A stretch of DNA of 8,464 nucleotides from JBFGCT01 sp041581055 (GTDB taxonomy: Bacteria; Actinomycetota; Acidimicrobiia; Acidimicrobiales; Ilumatobacteraceae): the NCBI GenBank assembly GCA_041581055.1, contig JBFGCT010000180.1, positions 1 through 8,464 of the forward strand. The letters are read 5' to 3'. Below, piece by piece: positions 1 through 5,913 of the stretch. Position numbers and translations under genes: made by a program. Within the stretch, counting starts at the first letter, position 1. Every line of letters starts with the position of its first letter. The notes under the pieces were generated by a model. That model saw only the letters and a program-made list of their open reading frames with translations. It was not told where the DNA came from and did no database searches.

Positions 1-550
1 CGGGTCGGATCGGGCGGCCGATCGTGATCGAGCACGAGCCGCGGAGCCTGGGCACCCTGGCGTCGATCGGCTGGATCCGATCGGTGCCGACGATGCCGAC
101 CGGGTAGATCGGGCAGCCGACCGTCATCGCCAGCCGAGCGGCCCCGGTGCGGCCCTTGTAGAGCGCCCCGTCGCGGCTGCGTGTGCCCTCGGGGAAGATG
201 CCGATCAGCTCGCCGCGGCGCAGCACGGCCTCGGCGGCCGCGAGCGCGGCCTGGCTCTTGCTCCCCCCGGAGCGATCGATCGGGATCATGCCCATCGCGG
301 GGAACAGGAACTTCGTCTTCCACGAGTCCATGTACTCGGCCTTGCCGACGAAGCTGATGTTGCGCGGCACGGTGAGCATCAGGAACGCCGAGTCGAGGAA
401 GCTGATGTGGTTCGGGCAGAGGATGGCCGGCCCGTCGGCCGGCAGCCGCTCGAACCCGTGCCGGTTGATCGTCCAGAGCCGCGTCACGATCGGGCCCGCG
501 ACCGCCCGCACTCGCTCTTGGGCCATGCCGGCGCCGGGGCCACTGCTCAT
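1..550 (-). CDS. plsC: 1-acyl-sn-glycerol-3-phosphate acyltransferase (PlsC family), 3' end cut by window
   Basis: PlsC-family enzymes move an acyl chain onto lysophosphatidic acid to give phosphatidic acid, the precursor of membrane phospholipids, at the inner face of the membrane. The 183 visible residues carry the family blocks in order: NHISFLD at 47-53, the catalytic HX4D (H48, D53); IDRSGG at 91-96; FPEGTRSRDG at 119-128, the glycerol-phosphate binding block; and a late VGCPIYPVGIVGTD segment. No signal peptide or clear N-terminal membrane helix is seen. The C-terminus lies beyond base 1. I chose ATG 550 because a good -35/-10 pair ends 7 bases before it, which would make the mRNA leaderless; ATG 526 (residue 9) is the alternative and also lacks a Shine-Dalgarno. 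It lies downstream of mshC on the same strand but appears to have its own promoter. The family call is secure; exact substrate preference within the family cannot be read from sequence. Confidence 0.93.
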   Translation of the reverse strand, partial: MSSGPGAGMAQERVRAVAGPIVTRLWTINRHGFERLPADGPAILCPNHISFLDSAFLMLTVPRNISFVGKAEYMDSWKTKFLFPAMGMIPIDRSGGSKSQAALAAAEAVLRRGELIGIFPEGTRSRDGALYKGRTGAARLAMTVGCPIYPVGIVGTDRIQPIDARVPRLRGSCSITIGRPIRP

Positions 551-557
551 CACGCCG

Positions 558-586
558 ACAGTAGGCGAACTCGGGCCCGCAGTGAA
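558..586 (-). promoter_or_regulatory. Predicted promoter of plsC, leaderless type
   Basis: On the minus strand a -35-like TTCACT (586-581) is followed by a 17-base spacer and a -10 hexamer TACTGT (563-558). Seven bases then separate the -10 from the ATG at 550, so transcription would start at or next to the A of the start codon. No Shine-Dalgarno lies in the 7 bases. Optimal spacing and the TANNNT match make this the best promoter in the window; it is a prediction only. Confidence 0.6.
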
Positions 587-590
587 GACC

Positions 591-612
591 TGGGCGTGAA
601 CTTCGCGTGAAC
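591..612 (-). promoter_or_regulatory. Tandem 11-base direct repeat, possible PHO-box-like operator of plsC
   Basis: On the minus strand two adjacent 11-base units, GTTCACGCGAA (612-602) and GTTCACGCCCA (601-591), share their first 8 bases. A looser third copy of TTCAC lies in the -35 hexamer (586-582). The repeats end 4 bases before the -35, where an activator would bind. The 11-base period and GTTCAC core resemble PhoP direct-repeat units in Streptomyces, though the 3' part of each unit fits that consensus poorly. The right-hand unit also forms half of a short inverted repeat, TGAAC-CCGC-GTTCA (608-621), that covers the mshC stop. Seen: the repeat. Inferred: regulator binding. Confidence 0.4.
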
Positions 613-618
613 CCGCGT

Positions 619-1749
619 TCAGCCGACGTCGACGCCGAGCAGCCGCGCCGACTCGCCGACGCCCTCGCCGCGCGCCGCCGCCGCGTCGATCGCGGCGATC
701 GCCCCCGGCGTGTCGAGATCGGTGTCCAGGCAGCGTCGAACCCTGTCGAGCAGCTGCTGGTTCGGGCCGGGGTGCTCGACCCACGCGGCGAGACGGGCGG
801 CGTTGCGCGGCATCAGCTCCTCGTCCCACTCCCAGTCGACACGGTAGTTGTGCTCGATGATCGCCAGCCGGATCGCCCGCGAGTCCCACTCGGTGCGCAA
901 CTGGTCGACGAACACCAGGTTGCCGAGGCTCTTGGACATCTTCTCGCCGTCCTTGGCGATCAGCGCGGTGTGCATCCAATGGTTGACGAATGGCTCCCCG
1001 GTCGCCGCCTCGGACTGGGCCCGCTCGCACTCGTGGTGGGGGAAGATCAGGTCCTTGCCCCCGCCGTGCAGATCGATCGTCGTGCCGAGCTCGCGCAGCG
1101 CCAGGGCCGAGCACTCGATGTGCCAGCCCGGACGGCCCGCGCCCCACATCGTCTCCCACGACGGCTCGTCGTCCGCCGACGGGTGCCACAGCACGAAATC
1201 GAGCGGGTTGCGCTTGTTCGGGTCGTCGATGTTCCCGCCGCGCTCCTTGGCCAGCACGAGCATCTCGTCGGTCGAGTGGTTGCTCAGCGAGCCGAACGAC
1301 TCGTCGCGCGACACGTCGAAGTACACCGAGCCGCCCGCCTCGTAGGCGTAGCCGCGGTCGAGGACCATGCCGATGAACCCGCGGATGTCGGGGATCGCCG
1401 AGGAGGCGCGCGGCGTCGAGGCGACCGGCAACGCGTTCAGCGCCTCCATGTCGCGTTCGAACCGGGCCTCCTCTCCGGCGGCGAGGTCGAGGTAGTGAAC
1501 GCCGAGCTCGCGCGCCTTGGCGAACAGCGGATCGTCGACGTCGGTGACGTTGCGGACGACGTGGACGGTGTGGCCGCGATCGATCAGCCGTCGGGAGAGC
1601 ACGTCGTAGGCGATGAACGTCGCGGCGTGGCCGAGATGGGTCGCGTCGTACGGCGTGATGCCGCACGTGTAGATCAGGACGTGGTCGTTCGGTTCGAACG
1701 GGACGACGGCGCGGCGCGCCGTGTCGTACAACTCCATCGTCCCCGTCAT
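619..1749 (-). CDS. mshC: L-cysteine:1D-myo-inositol 2-amino-2-deoxy-alpha-D-glucopyranoside ligase (mycothiol synthesis)
   Basis: MshC joins cysteine to glucosaminyl-inositol using ATP, the penultimate step in making mycothiol, the main low-molecular-weight thiol of actinobacteria. It is a paralogue of cysteinyl-tRNA synthetase. The 376-residue product has the class I synthetase core only: TCGITPYDATHLGHAATF at 28-45 with the HLGH nucleotide motif (38-41), likely zinc ligands C29, C213 and H238, HHE at 238-240, and KMSKS at 270-274. The CGITPYDATHLGHA stretch is typical of MshC, and the short length, without the tRNA anticodon-binding end of CysS, supports that over CysS. It is somewhat shorter than the roughly 410 residues of mycobacterial MshC. 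The start at 1749 shares its A with the npdG stop (TGATG), implying translational coupling; M5 (1737) is an alternative. The open frame running upstream to 2046 lies inside npdG and is not part of the gene. Confidence 0.92.
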   Translation of the reverse strand: MTGTMELYDTARRAVVPFEPNDHVLIYTCGITPYDATHLGHAATFIAYDVLSRRLIDRGHTVHVVRNVTDVDDPLFAKARELGVHYLDLAAGEEARFERDMEALNALPVASTPRASSAIPDIRGFIGMVLDRGYAYEAGGSVYFDVSRDESFGSLSNHSTDEMLVLAKERGGNIDDPNKRNPLDFVLWHPSADDEPSWETMWGAGRPGWHIECSALALRELGTTIDLHGGGKDLIFPHHECERAQSEAATGEPFVNHWMHTALIAKDGEKMSKSLGNLVFVDQLRTEWDSRAIRLAIIEHNYRVDWEWDEELMPRNAARLAAWVEHPGPNQQLLDRVRRCLDTDLDTPGAIAAIDAAAARGEGVGESARLLGVDVG

Positions 1750-2429
1750 CACCCTTCGACAACGTCGGGCCGGGTGAGTTTGATTCCCGTCAGCTTCGGC
1801 GCGACCCGCGTCTTGTAGCGGACGTTGAGCTGGAGCAGCACCGCCGTGAAGGCCTCGATCGCCGTTGCGTTCGACAACTCCCCCGCGTCGAGCGGGCGGC
1901 AGCCGGGGATCCCCCACACGATCTCGCTCACCTGGTGGACCGCGTCGGGGTCGTCGCCGCAGATCAACACGTCGGAGTCGATCGGCTTGTCGATCTCGCC
2001 GAGTTCGGTCGCCGGCAGGTGATGGAAGGCGGCGACGAGGCGGCACTTCGGCACGGCGGCCTGCACGTGCGCGGCGACACTCCCCCGCGGTGGCACCAGC
2101 GGCTGGAACTCCTTGTTGACGCGCACGAGCGCGTTGGCCATCGAGATGACGACCTTGCCGTCGAGCAGCTTCTCGTACTCCTGTGCGGTGCTCGCCGCCG
2201 AGTCCCAGGGGGTGGCGATGACGACGATGTCACTGGCGGCCGCGGTCTGGTTGTCGCCGTAGCCGAGCAGCTCGCTGAGATGCGGCCATTGCTCCACCAG
2301 CTCGTCGCGCGCCTCCATCGCGCGGTACTTCGACCGGGAGCCGATCACCGCCGGGTAGCCGATGCTCGCCAGCCGTGCCGCCAGCCCGCTTCCGGCCGGT
2401 CCGGTTCCACCCAAGATGCCGATACGCAT
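1749..2429 (-). CDS. npdG: NADPH-dependent F420 reductase (Fno/NpdG family)
   Basis: This enzyme passes hydride between NADP(H) and the deazaflavin F420, setting the reduced F420 pool in the cytoplasm. The 226-residue protein matches the family's usual length and layout. A Rossmann fold opens at residue 1 with MRIGILGGTGPAG (glycine motif 7-13), followed by IGSR at 29-32, the serine-arginine pair that reads the NADP 2'-phosphate. ATPW at 72-75 is the nicotinamide-side strand end. The C-terminal half has the conserved AAFHHLPA, DVLICGDDPDAV and LNVRYKTR segments. An in-frame ATG at 2447 would add only six residues ahead of the Rossmann strand, so ATG 2429 is preferred. It is the first gene of a minus-strand pair with mshC and is divergent from fabI across 56 bases. 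Its promoter is not obvious: the best candidate is a weak CACGCT 6 bases before the ATG. The family call is strong; the physiological direction of the reaction is unknown. Confidence 0.9.
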   Translation of the reverse strand: MRIGILGGTGPAGSGLAARLASIGYPAVIGSRSKYRAMEARDELVEQWPHLSELLGYGDNQTAAASDIVVIATPWDSAASTAQEYEKLLDGKVVISMANALVRVNKEFQPLVPPRGSVAAHVQAAVPKCRLVAAFHHLPATELGEIDKPIDSDVLICGDDPDAVHQVSEIVWGIPGCRPLDAGELSNATAIEAFTAVLLQLNVRYKTRVAPKLTGIKLTRPDVVEG

Positions 2430-2471
2430 GGGGACAGCGTGGCACATCGCGCCCCGGCTTCCACAAGGGGC

Positions 2472-2477
2472 TAGGTT
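2472..2477 (+). promoter_or_regulatory. Candidate -10 element for fabI
   Basis: TAGGTT fits the TANNNT pattern and ends 8 bases before the fabI ATG at 2486. No recognisable -35 lies 16-18 bases upstream. The bases next to the ATG contain no properly spaced Shine-Dalgarno; the AAGGGG at 2465-2470 is too far away. A leaderless or near-leaderless start fits, but the call rests on one hexamer. Confidence 0.4.
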
Positions 2478-2485
2478 CCGGGGCC

Positions 2486-3253
2486 ATGGGCCTGCTCGAC
2501 GGAAAGAAGATCGTGGTCACCGGCGTGTTGACCGATGCCTCGCTGTCCTTCGGCGTCGCCCGGATCGCGATCGAGGAGGGCGCCGACATCGTCCTCACCG
2601 GCGCAGGACGAGGGCTGCGGCTCACCGAGCGCACGGCGCGCAAGCTCGGCGCCGGCATCGACGTCCACGAGCTCGACGTGACGGTCCCCGCCCACGGCGC
2701 GCAGGTGTGCGACGCGCTGGCCGAGAAGTGGGGGCGCGTCGACGGGGTGCTGCACGCGATCGGTTTCGCCCCCGAGTCGTGCCTCGGCGACGATTTCATG
2801 GCCGCCCAATGGGACGACGTCGCGATCGCGATGCACGTCTCGGCCTATTCGCTGAAGGCGCTGGCCGACGCGTTCGTCCCGCTGATGTCGGACGGCGGGT
2901 CCTTCGTCGGGCTCGACTTCGACAACCGGCAGGCGTGGCCCGCGTACAACTGGATGGGCGTCGCGAAGTCGGCGCTGCAGAGCGTCTCGCGGTACCTGGC
3001 CAAGGAGCTCGGCCCGCGGGGCATCCGGTCGAATCTCGTGGCCGCCGGCCCGGTCCGGACGATGGCCGCCAAGTCGATCCCCGGTTTCTCGCTCTTCGAG
3101 GACACGTGGGACGGGCGGGCGCCGCTCGGGTGGGACGTCAACGACTCCGAGCCGGTGGCGCGAGCCTGCGTCGCGCTGCTGTCGGACTGGTTCCCGGCGA
3201 CGACGGGCGAGATCGTCCACGTCGACGGCGGCTACCACGCCGTCGGTGCGTGA
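2486..3253 (+). CDS. fabI: Enoyl-[acyl-carrier-protein] reductase (NADH), InhA/FabI type
   Basis: FabI reduces the trans-2-enoyl-ACP double bond in the last step of each type II fatty acid elongation cycle. The 255-residue short-chain dehydrogenase fold has the variant dinucleotide motif of enoyl reductases, TGVLTDASLSFG (12-23), the catalytic pair Y154 and K161 in YNWMGVAKSAL, F145 matching InhA F149, and the end block LLSDWFPATTGEIVHVDGGYH. AYNWM, SNLVAAGP and LLSDW are almost identical to mycobacterial InhA as I recall it. Two differences stand out: A91 where InhA has Ser94, and a substrate-binding loop about 10 residues shorter than InhA's. ATG 2486 is chosen because MGLLDGK aligns with the InhA start and a -10 precedes it; 37 extra residues back to 2375 would run into npdG. 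Unlike mycobacterial inhA, no fabG lies upstream. The gene is followed after 28 bases by the DUF255 gene. Confidence 0.95.
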   Translation: MGLLDGKKIVVTGVLTDASLSFGVARIAIEEGADIVLTGAGRGLRLTERTARKLGAGIDVHELDVTVPAHGAQVCDALAEKWGRVDGVLHAIGFAPESCLGDDFMAAQWDDVAIAMHVSAYSLKALADAFVPLMSDGGSFVGLDFDNRQAWPAYNWMGVAKSALQSVSRYLAKELGPRGIRSNLVAAGPVRTMAAKSIPGFSLFEDTWDGRAPLGWDVNDSEPVARACVALLSDWFPATTGEIVHVDGGYHAVGA

Positions 3254-3268
3254 GCGGGACCCGCTCGA

Positions 3269-3274
3269 TACCGT
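3269..3274 (+). promoter_or_regulatory. Candidate -10 element for the DUF255 gene
   Basis: TACCGT lies in the short gap after fabI and ends 7 bases before the GTG at 3282, the same arrangement seen before plsC. There is no Shine-Dalgarno next to that GTG. No convincing -35 is visible, so read-through from fabI is an alternative source of transcript. The element supports GTG 3282 over GTG 3246 as start. Confidence 0.35.
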
Positions 3275-3281
3275 CCCCGGC

Positions 3282-3818
3282 GTGAACCGGCTCGCCGACG
3301 AGACCTCCCCGTACCTTCGCCAGCACCGCGACAACCCGGTGGAGTGGTATCCATGGGGGCCCGACGCGTTCGCCGCCGCCAGATCGCGCGACGTCCCGAT
3401 CCTGCTGTCGGTCGGCTACTCGGCCTGCCACTGGTGCCACGTGATGGCCCACGAGTGCTTCGAGGACGACGCGGTCGCGGCGCGGATGAACGAGCTGTTC
3501 GTCAACGTCAAGGTCGACCGCGAGGAACGGCCCGACGTGGACGCCGTCTACATGGACGCCGTCCAAGCGATGACCGGGCGCGGCGGGTGGCCGATGACGG
3601 TGTTCACGGATCCCGCCGGCCGGCCGTTCTACGGCGGGACCTACTTCCCGAAGGACAACTTCCTCGAGCTGATGACGGCGATCGACGACGTCTACCGCAA
3701 CCGGCCCGACGACGTCGAGCAGAACGTCAACGCGCTGGTCAACGCGATCGACCGCACCGCCCGCATCGAGCCGGCCGACGACCTGCCCGGCGCCGAGCAG
3801 CTCAACGCCGCCGTGTAG
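3282..3818 (+). CDS. N-terminal fragment: stand-alone DUF255 thioredoxin-like domain
   Basis: If the amber codon terminates translation, the product is a 178-residue protein with essentially the whole thioredoxin-like domain, including the CHWC pair at 49-52 and GGTYFP. It ends NAAV just before the first helix of the barrel domain. It could fold alone, so partial function is conceivable. An in-frame GTG at 3246 would extend it by 12 residues, overlapping the end of fabI, but those residues do not look like the family. Confidence 0.6.
   Translation: MNRLADETSPYLRQHRDNPVEWYPWGPDAFAAARSRDVPILLSVGYSACHWCHVMAHECFEDDAVAARMNELFVNVKVDREERPDVDAVYMDAVQAMTGRGGWPMTVFTDPAGRPFYGGTYFPKDNFLELMTAIDDVYRNRPDDVEQNVNALVNAIDRTARIEPADDLPGAEQLNAAV
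3816..3818 (+). other. In-frame amber codon splitting the DUF255 gene
   Basis: The codons read GCC GCC GTG TAG GGT CTC GGG, with conserved family sequence in the same frame on both sides. CAG or GAG would need one base change to give TAG. Every other complete gene in the window ends in TGA, and dnaE ends in TAA; none uses TAG as its natural stop. Confidence 0.9.
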
Positions 3819-3899
3819 GGTCTCGGGCGGGCCTTCGACCGGGAGTGGGGCGGGTTCGGCCAGGCGCCGAAGTTCCCCTCGACGTTCAACCTCGAGCTG

Positions 3900-5327
3900 A
3901 TGCTGCGGGCCTACATGGCCAACGGGGCCGACGCGCCGAGGGAGATCGTCACGACCTCGCTCGACGCGATGGCGTCCGGCGGGATCTACGACCACATCGG
4001 CGGCGGGTTCGCCCGGTATTCGGTCGACCGCGAGTGGCTGGCGCCGCACTTCGAGAAGATGCTGTACGACCAGGCGCTCCTGGTGAAGACGTACCTCCAC
4101 GCGCTGGTCGTGTTGCGCCAGCCGCAGTGGCGCCAGGTGCTGGAGGAGACGATCGGCTACGTCCTCACCACGCTGCGCCATCCCGGCGGCGGCTTCTACT
4201 CCGCCGAGGACGCCGACTCGCCCGACGAGCACGGTCACGGGGTCGAGGGGCTGTTCTACACGTGGACGCCCGACGAGGTCCGAGCGGCGCTGGCCGATCA
4301 CGTCGAGCCGCCCGTCGTCGACGATCTGCTCGAGTGGTACGACATCACCGACGACGGCAACTTCGAGGGGCGGTCGATCCCGAACCGGATCGCGCACCGC
4401 GGCGCCCTGGCCAGGACGCCCGCGCTGGAAGCCGCCCGCCGACGCCTGTTCGCCGCCCGTGCCGAGCGGGCCCGGCCCGGCCTGGACGACAAGGTGCTGA
4501 CCGAGTGGAACGCGCTCTTCCTGTCGGCGCTCGCCGACGCGGCGGCGGCGTTCGGCAATCGCGACTGGCTCGACGCGGCGATCGCCAACGGCGAGTTCCT
4601 GCTCCGCGAGCTGCGTTCCGCCGACGGGCGGTGGATGCGCAGTTGGCAGGCCGACGGCAGCCCGCCGGCCCGCCACGCGGCGCTCGCCGCCGACCACGCC
4701 GCGCTCGTCGACGCCTTCACTCGGCTGGCCGAGGCGTCGGGCCAGGCGCGCTGGATCACGGCGGCGACCGAGACCGCCGACACGCTGCTCGACTGGTTCT
4801 TCGACCCCGTCAACGGTGGCCTGTTCACCACCGCCGAGGATGCCGAGGAGCTCGTCGTCCGGCAGAAGGACATCGCCGACAACGCCACCCCGTCGGCGAA
4901 CTCGCAGGCGGCGATCGCCCTGTACCGCCTCGCCGCGCTCACCGGCCAGCAACGCTTCCGCAACCACGCCGACCGGATCCTCCAACTGATCGCCGGGCAG
5001 CTCGACACGTCGATCGGGATGTTCTCGAACGCGCTGCTCGCCGCCGACCTTCGCCAGCGGGGCACGACCGAGATCGCGATCGTCGGCGACCGCCCGGACC
5101 TCGTGCGGCTGGCCCACTCGATCTGGCGGCCCGACGCGGTGCTGGCGTGGGGCGAGCCGTACGACTCGCCGCTGTGGGAAGGCCGGGCCGCGGGGTTCGC
5201 CTACGTCTGCCGCGACTACGCCTGCCAGCTGCCGCAGGACACGCTGGAGGGCTTCGCCGAGCAGCTCGCCGGGCGCCCGCTCGACCTCACCGGCTTCTCC
5301 GCCGTCACCAACGACCGCGATGGATGA
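3900..5327 (+). CDS. C-terminal fragment: (alpha/alpha)6-barrel domain of the DUF255 protein
   Basis: After the amber codon the same frame stays open for 502 sense codons. The first in-frame ATG is at 3900, giving 475 residues. A protein starting there would lack the conserved GGFGQAPKFP segment (bases 3849-3878) at the beginning of the barrel domain. No Shine-Dalgarno precedes this ATG. It is therefore better read as the tail of a broken or read-through gene than as an independent gene. Confidence 0.45.
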   Translation: MLRAYMANGADAPREIVTTSLDAMASGGIYDHIGGGFARYSVDREWLAPHFEKMLYDQALLVKTYLHALVVLRQPQWRQVLEETIGYVLTTLRHPGGGFYSAEDADSPDEHGHGVEGLFYTWTPDEVRAALADHVEPPVVDDLLEWYDITDDGNFEGRSIPNRIAHRGALARTPALEAARRRLFAARAERARPGLDDKVLTEWNALFLSALADAAAAFGNRDWLDAAIANGEFLLRELRSADGRWMRSWQADGSPPARHAALAADHAALVDAFTRLAEASGQARWITAATETADTLLDWFFDPVNGGLFTTAEDAEELVVRQKDIADNATPSANSQAAIALYRLAALTGQQRFRNHADRILQLIAGQLDTSIGMFSNALLAADLRQRGTTEIAIVGDRPDLVRLAHSIWRPDAVLAWGEPYDSPLWEGRAAGFAYVCRDYACQLPQDTLEGFAEQLAGRPLDLTGFSAVTNDRDG

Positions 5328-5913
5328 TCTCGTTGGGCTGGCGGCGGGGTCGGACCGCGCTCCGGCCGCGCGCCGGGGTCTCGGGCTCGGCCGGGTGGCC
5401 GAGGGCGATCGCGCCGAGCAGCTCCAGCCCCTGTGGGATCCCGAGATGTTGGCGTAGCTCCCGCTCGCCGCGGAACACGCCGAAGAAGAGGGCCCCGAGA
5501 TCTTCGTCCTCCGCGGCGAGCAGCAGTGTCATCACCGACATCGCCGTGTCGATCGTCCAGTACGGCACCGGCCAGGCGTCGGGGCTCCCGCCCAGCCCGG
5601 TCGCCGCTTTGTCCGGCTCGGAGTACCGCTCGGTGTAGGCCTTGGAGTCGGCGAGCGGGAGGGCGACGACCGGCGCGCTGAGCAGGCGCTGCCAGCGAAA
5701 CGAGTCGCGGCGCACCGCCGGCAGCGTGGCATCCCAGAACACCGACGTCTGCGCCCCCTGGAGCACGACGAGATGCCAGCCCTGGGTCTTGCCGGCGCTC
5801 GGCGCCCGCGATGCCAGCTCGACCATCCGCTCGAGGACGCCGTCGGCGATCGGCGCGGGTTCGAAGGCCCGGGTCATCCGCCGGTTGCGGACGACCTGGG
5901 CGAACTCGGTCAT
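5305..5913 (-). CDS. Nitroreductase family protein (FMN-dependent oxidoreductase)
   Basis: The 202-residue protein has the layout of the nitroreductase flavin fold, whose members use FMN and NAD(P)H to reduce nitro compounds, quinones or other acceptors. The N-terminal RNRRMTRAFEPAPI (9-22) is the usual FMN phosphate-binding arginine cluster. RAPSAGKTQGWHLVVL (from 36) matches the APSAGNxQ flavin segment. The C-terminal half has the typical GALFFGVF...LGIP...GAIALGHP run, ending in a DEVVHRGRW-like tail (NEIIHRGRW). The ATG at 5913 overlaps the stop of the upstream gene as ATGA, so the two are probably co-translated; an upstream in-frame ATG at 5952 would add 13 unrelated residues inside that gene. 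The stop overlaps the convergent DUF255 gene by 23 bases. The natural substrate cannot be inferred. Confidence 0.85.
   Translation of the reverse strand: MTEFAQVVRNRRMTRAFEPAPIADGVLERMVELASRAPSAGKTQGWHLVVLQGAQTSVFWDATLPAVRRDSFRWQRLLSAPVVALPLADSKAYTERYSEPDKAATGLGGSPDAWPVPYWTIDTAMSVMTLLLAAEDEDLGALFFGVFRGERELRQHLGIPQGLELLGAIALGHPAEPETPARGRSAVRPRRQPNEIIHRGRW

Larger units (their letters stand above)
3282..5327 (+). pseudogene. DUF255 thioredoxin-domain protein (YyaL/SPATA20 family), interrupted by one in-frame TAG
   Basis: The reading frame spans 682 codons, the usual length for this family, which joins an N-terminal thioredoxin-like DUF255 domain to an (alpha/alpha)6-barrel resembling glycoside hydrolases and epimerases. 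Cellular role is poorly known. Everything expected is present: NRLADETSPYLRQH at the start, SACHWCH with a CXXC pair (C49, C52), DREERPDVD, GGWPMTVF, GGTYFP, then GGFGQAPKFP, HIGGGFARYSVD, HFEKMLYDQA, and a closing VCRDYACQLP. The sole defect is codon 179, TAG at 3816-3818, at the junction of the two domains; the frame and base composition continue unchanged after it. I infer a recent nonsense change or sequencing error, with read-through as a less likely alternative. GTG 3282 is preferred because the family N-terminus begins there. The 3' end overlaps the convergent nitroreductase gene by 23 bases. Confidence 0.85.

Noticed and set aside
608..621. Inverted repeat TGAAC-CCGC-GTTCA at the end of mshC as a terminator
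   Set aside because: A 5-bp stem with no T-run is too weak for an intrinsic terminator. It may be incidental to the GTTCAC repeats.
619..1749. Cysteinyl-tRNA synthetase (cysS) instead of mshC
   Set aside because: The product stops after the catalytic core at 376 residues without a tRNA-binding C-terminal region, and the TCGITPYDATHLGHA block is of the MshC type.
607..1818. A 403-codon plus-strand open frame opposite mshC
   Set aside because: Low-complexity R/V/D-rich translation antisense to a clear MshC coding sequence.
1750..2046. N-terminal extension of mshC by 99 codons
   Set aside because: The stretch lies entirely within npdG in another frame and is Arg/Pro-rich. The MshC domain starts just after ATG 1749.
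2436..2466. Promoter for npdG: CACGCT 6 bases before the ATG with TTGTGG 19 bases upstream
   Set aside because: The -10 lacks the leading T and the spacing is one or two bases too long, so it is too weak to annotate, although npdG must have a promoter in this divergent gap.
3138..5117. A 659-codon open frame on the minus strand opposite the DUF255 gene
   Set aside because: Its translation is dominated by R, V, G and D with no recognisable motif, as expected of antisense frames in high-GC DNA, whereas the plus-strand frame has conserved family motifs throughout.
3344..5638. A 764-codon plus-strand open frame that crosses the amber site without a stop
   Set aside because: It is an out-of-frame shadow, extremely rich in Arg and Ala, with none of the DUF255 motifs. 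It does not indicate a frameshift, since the real frame is the same before and after the TAG.
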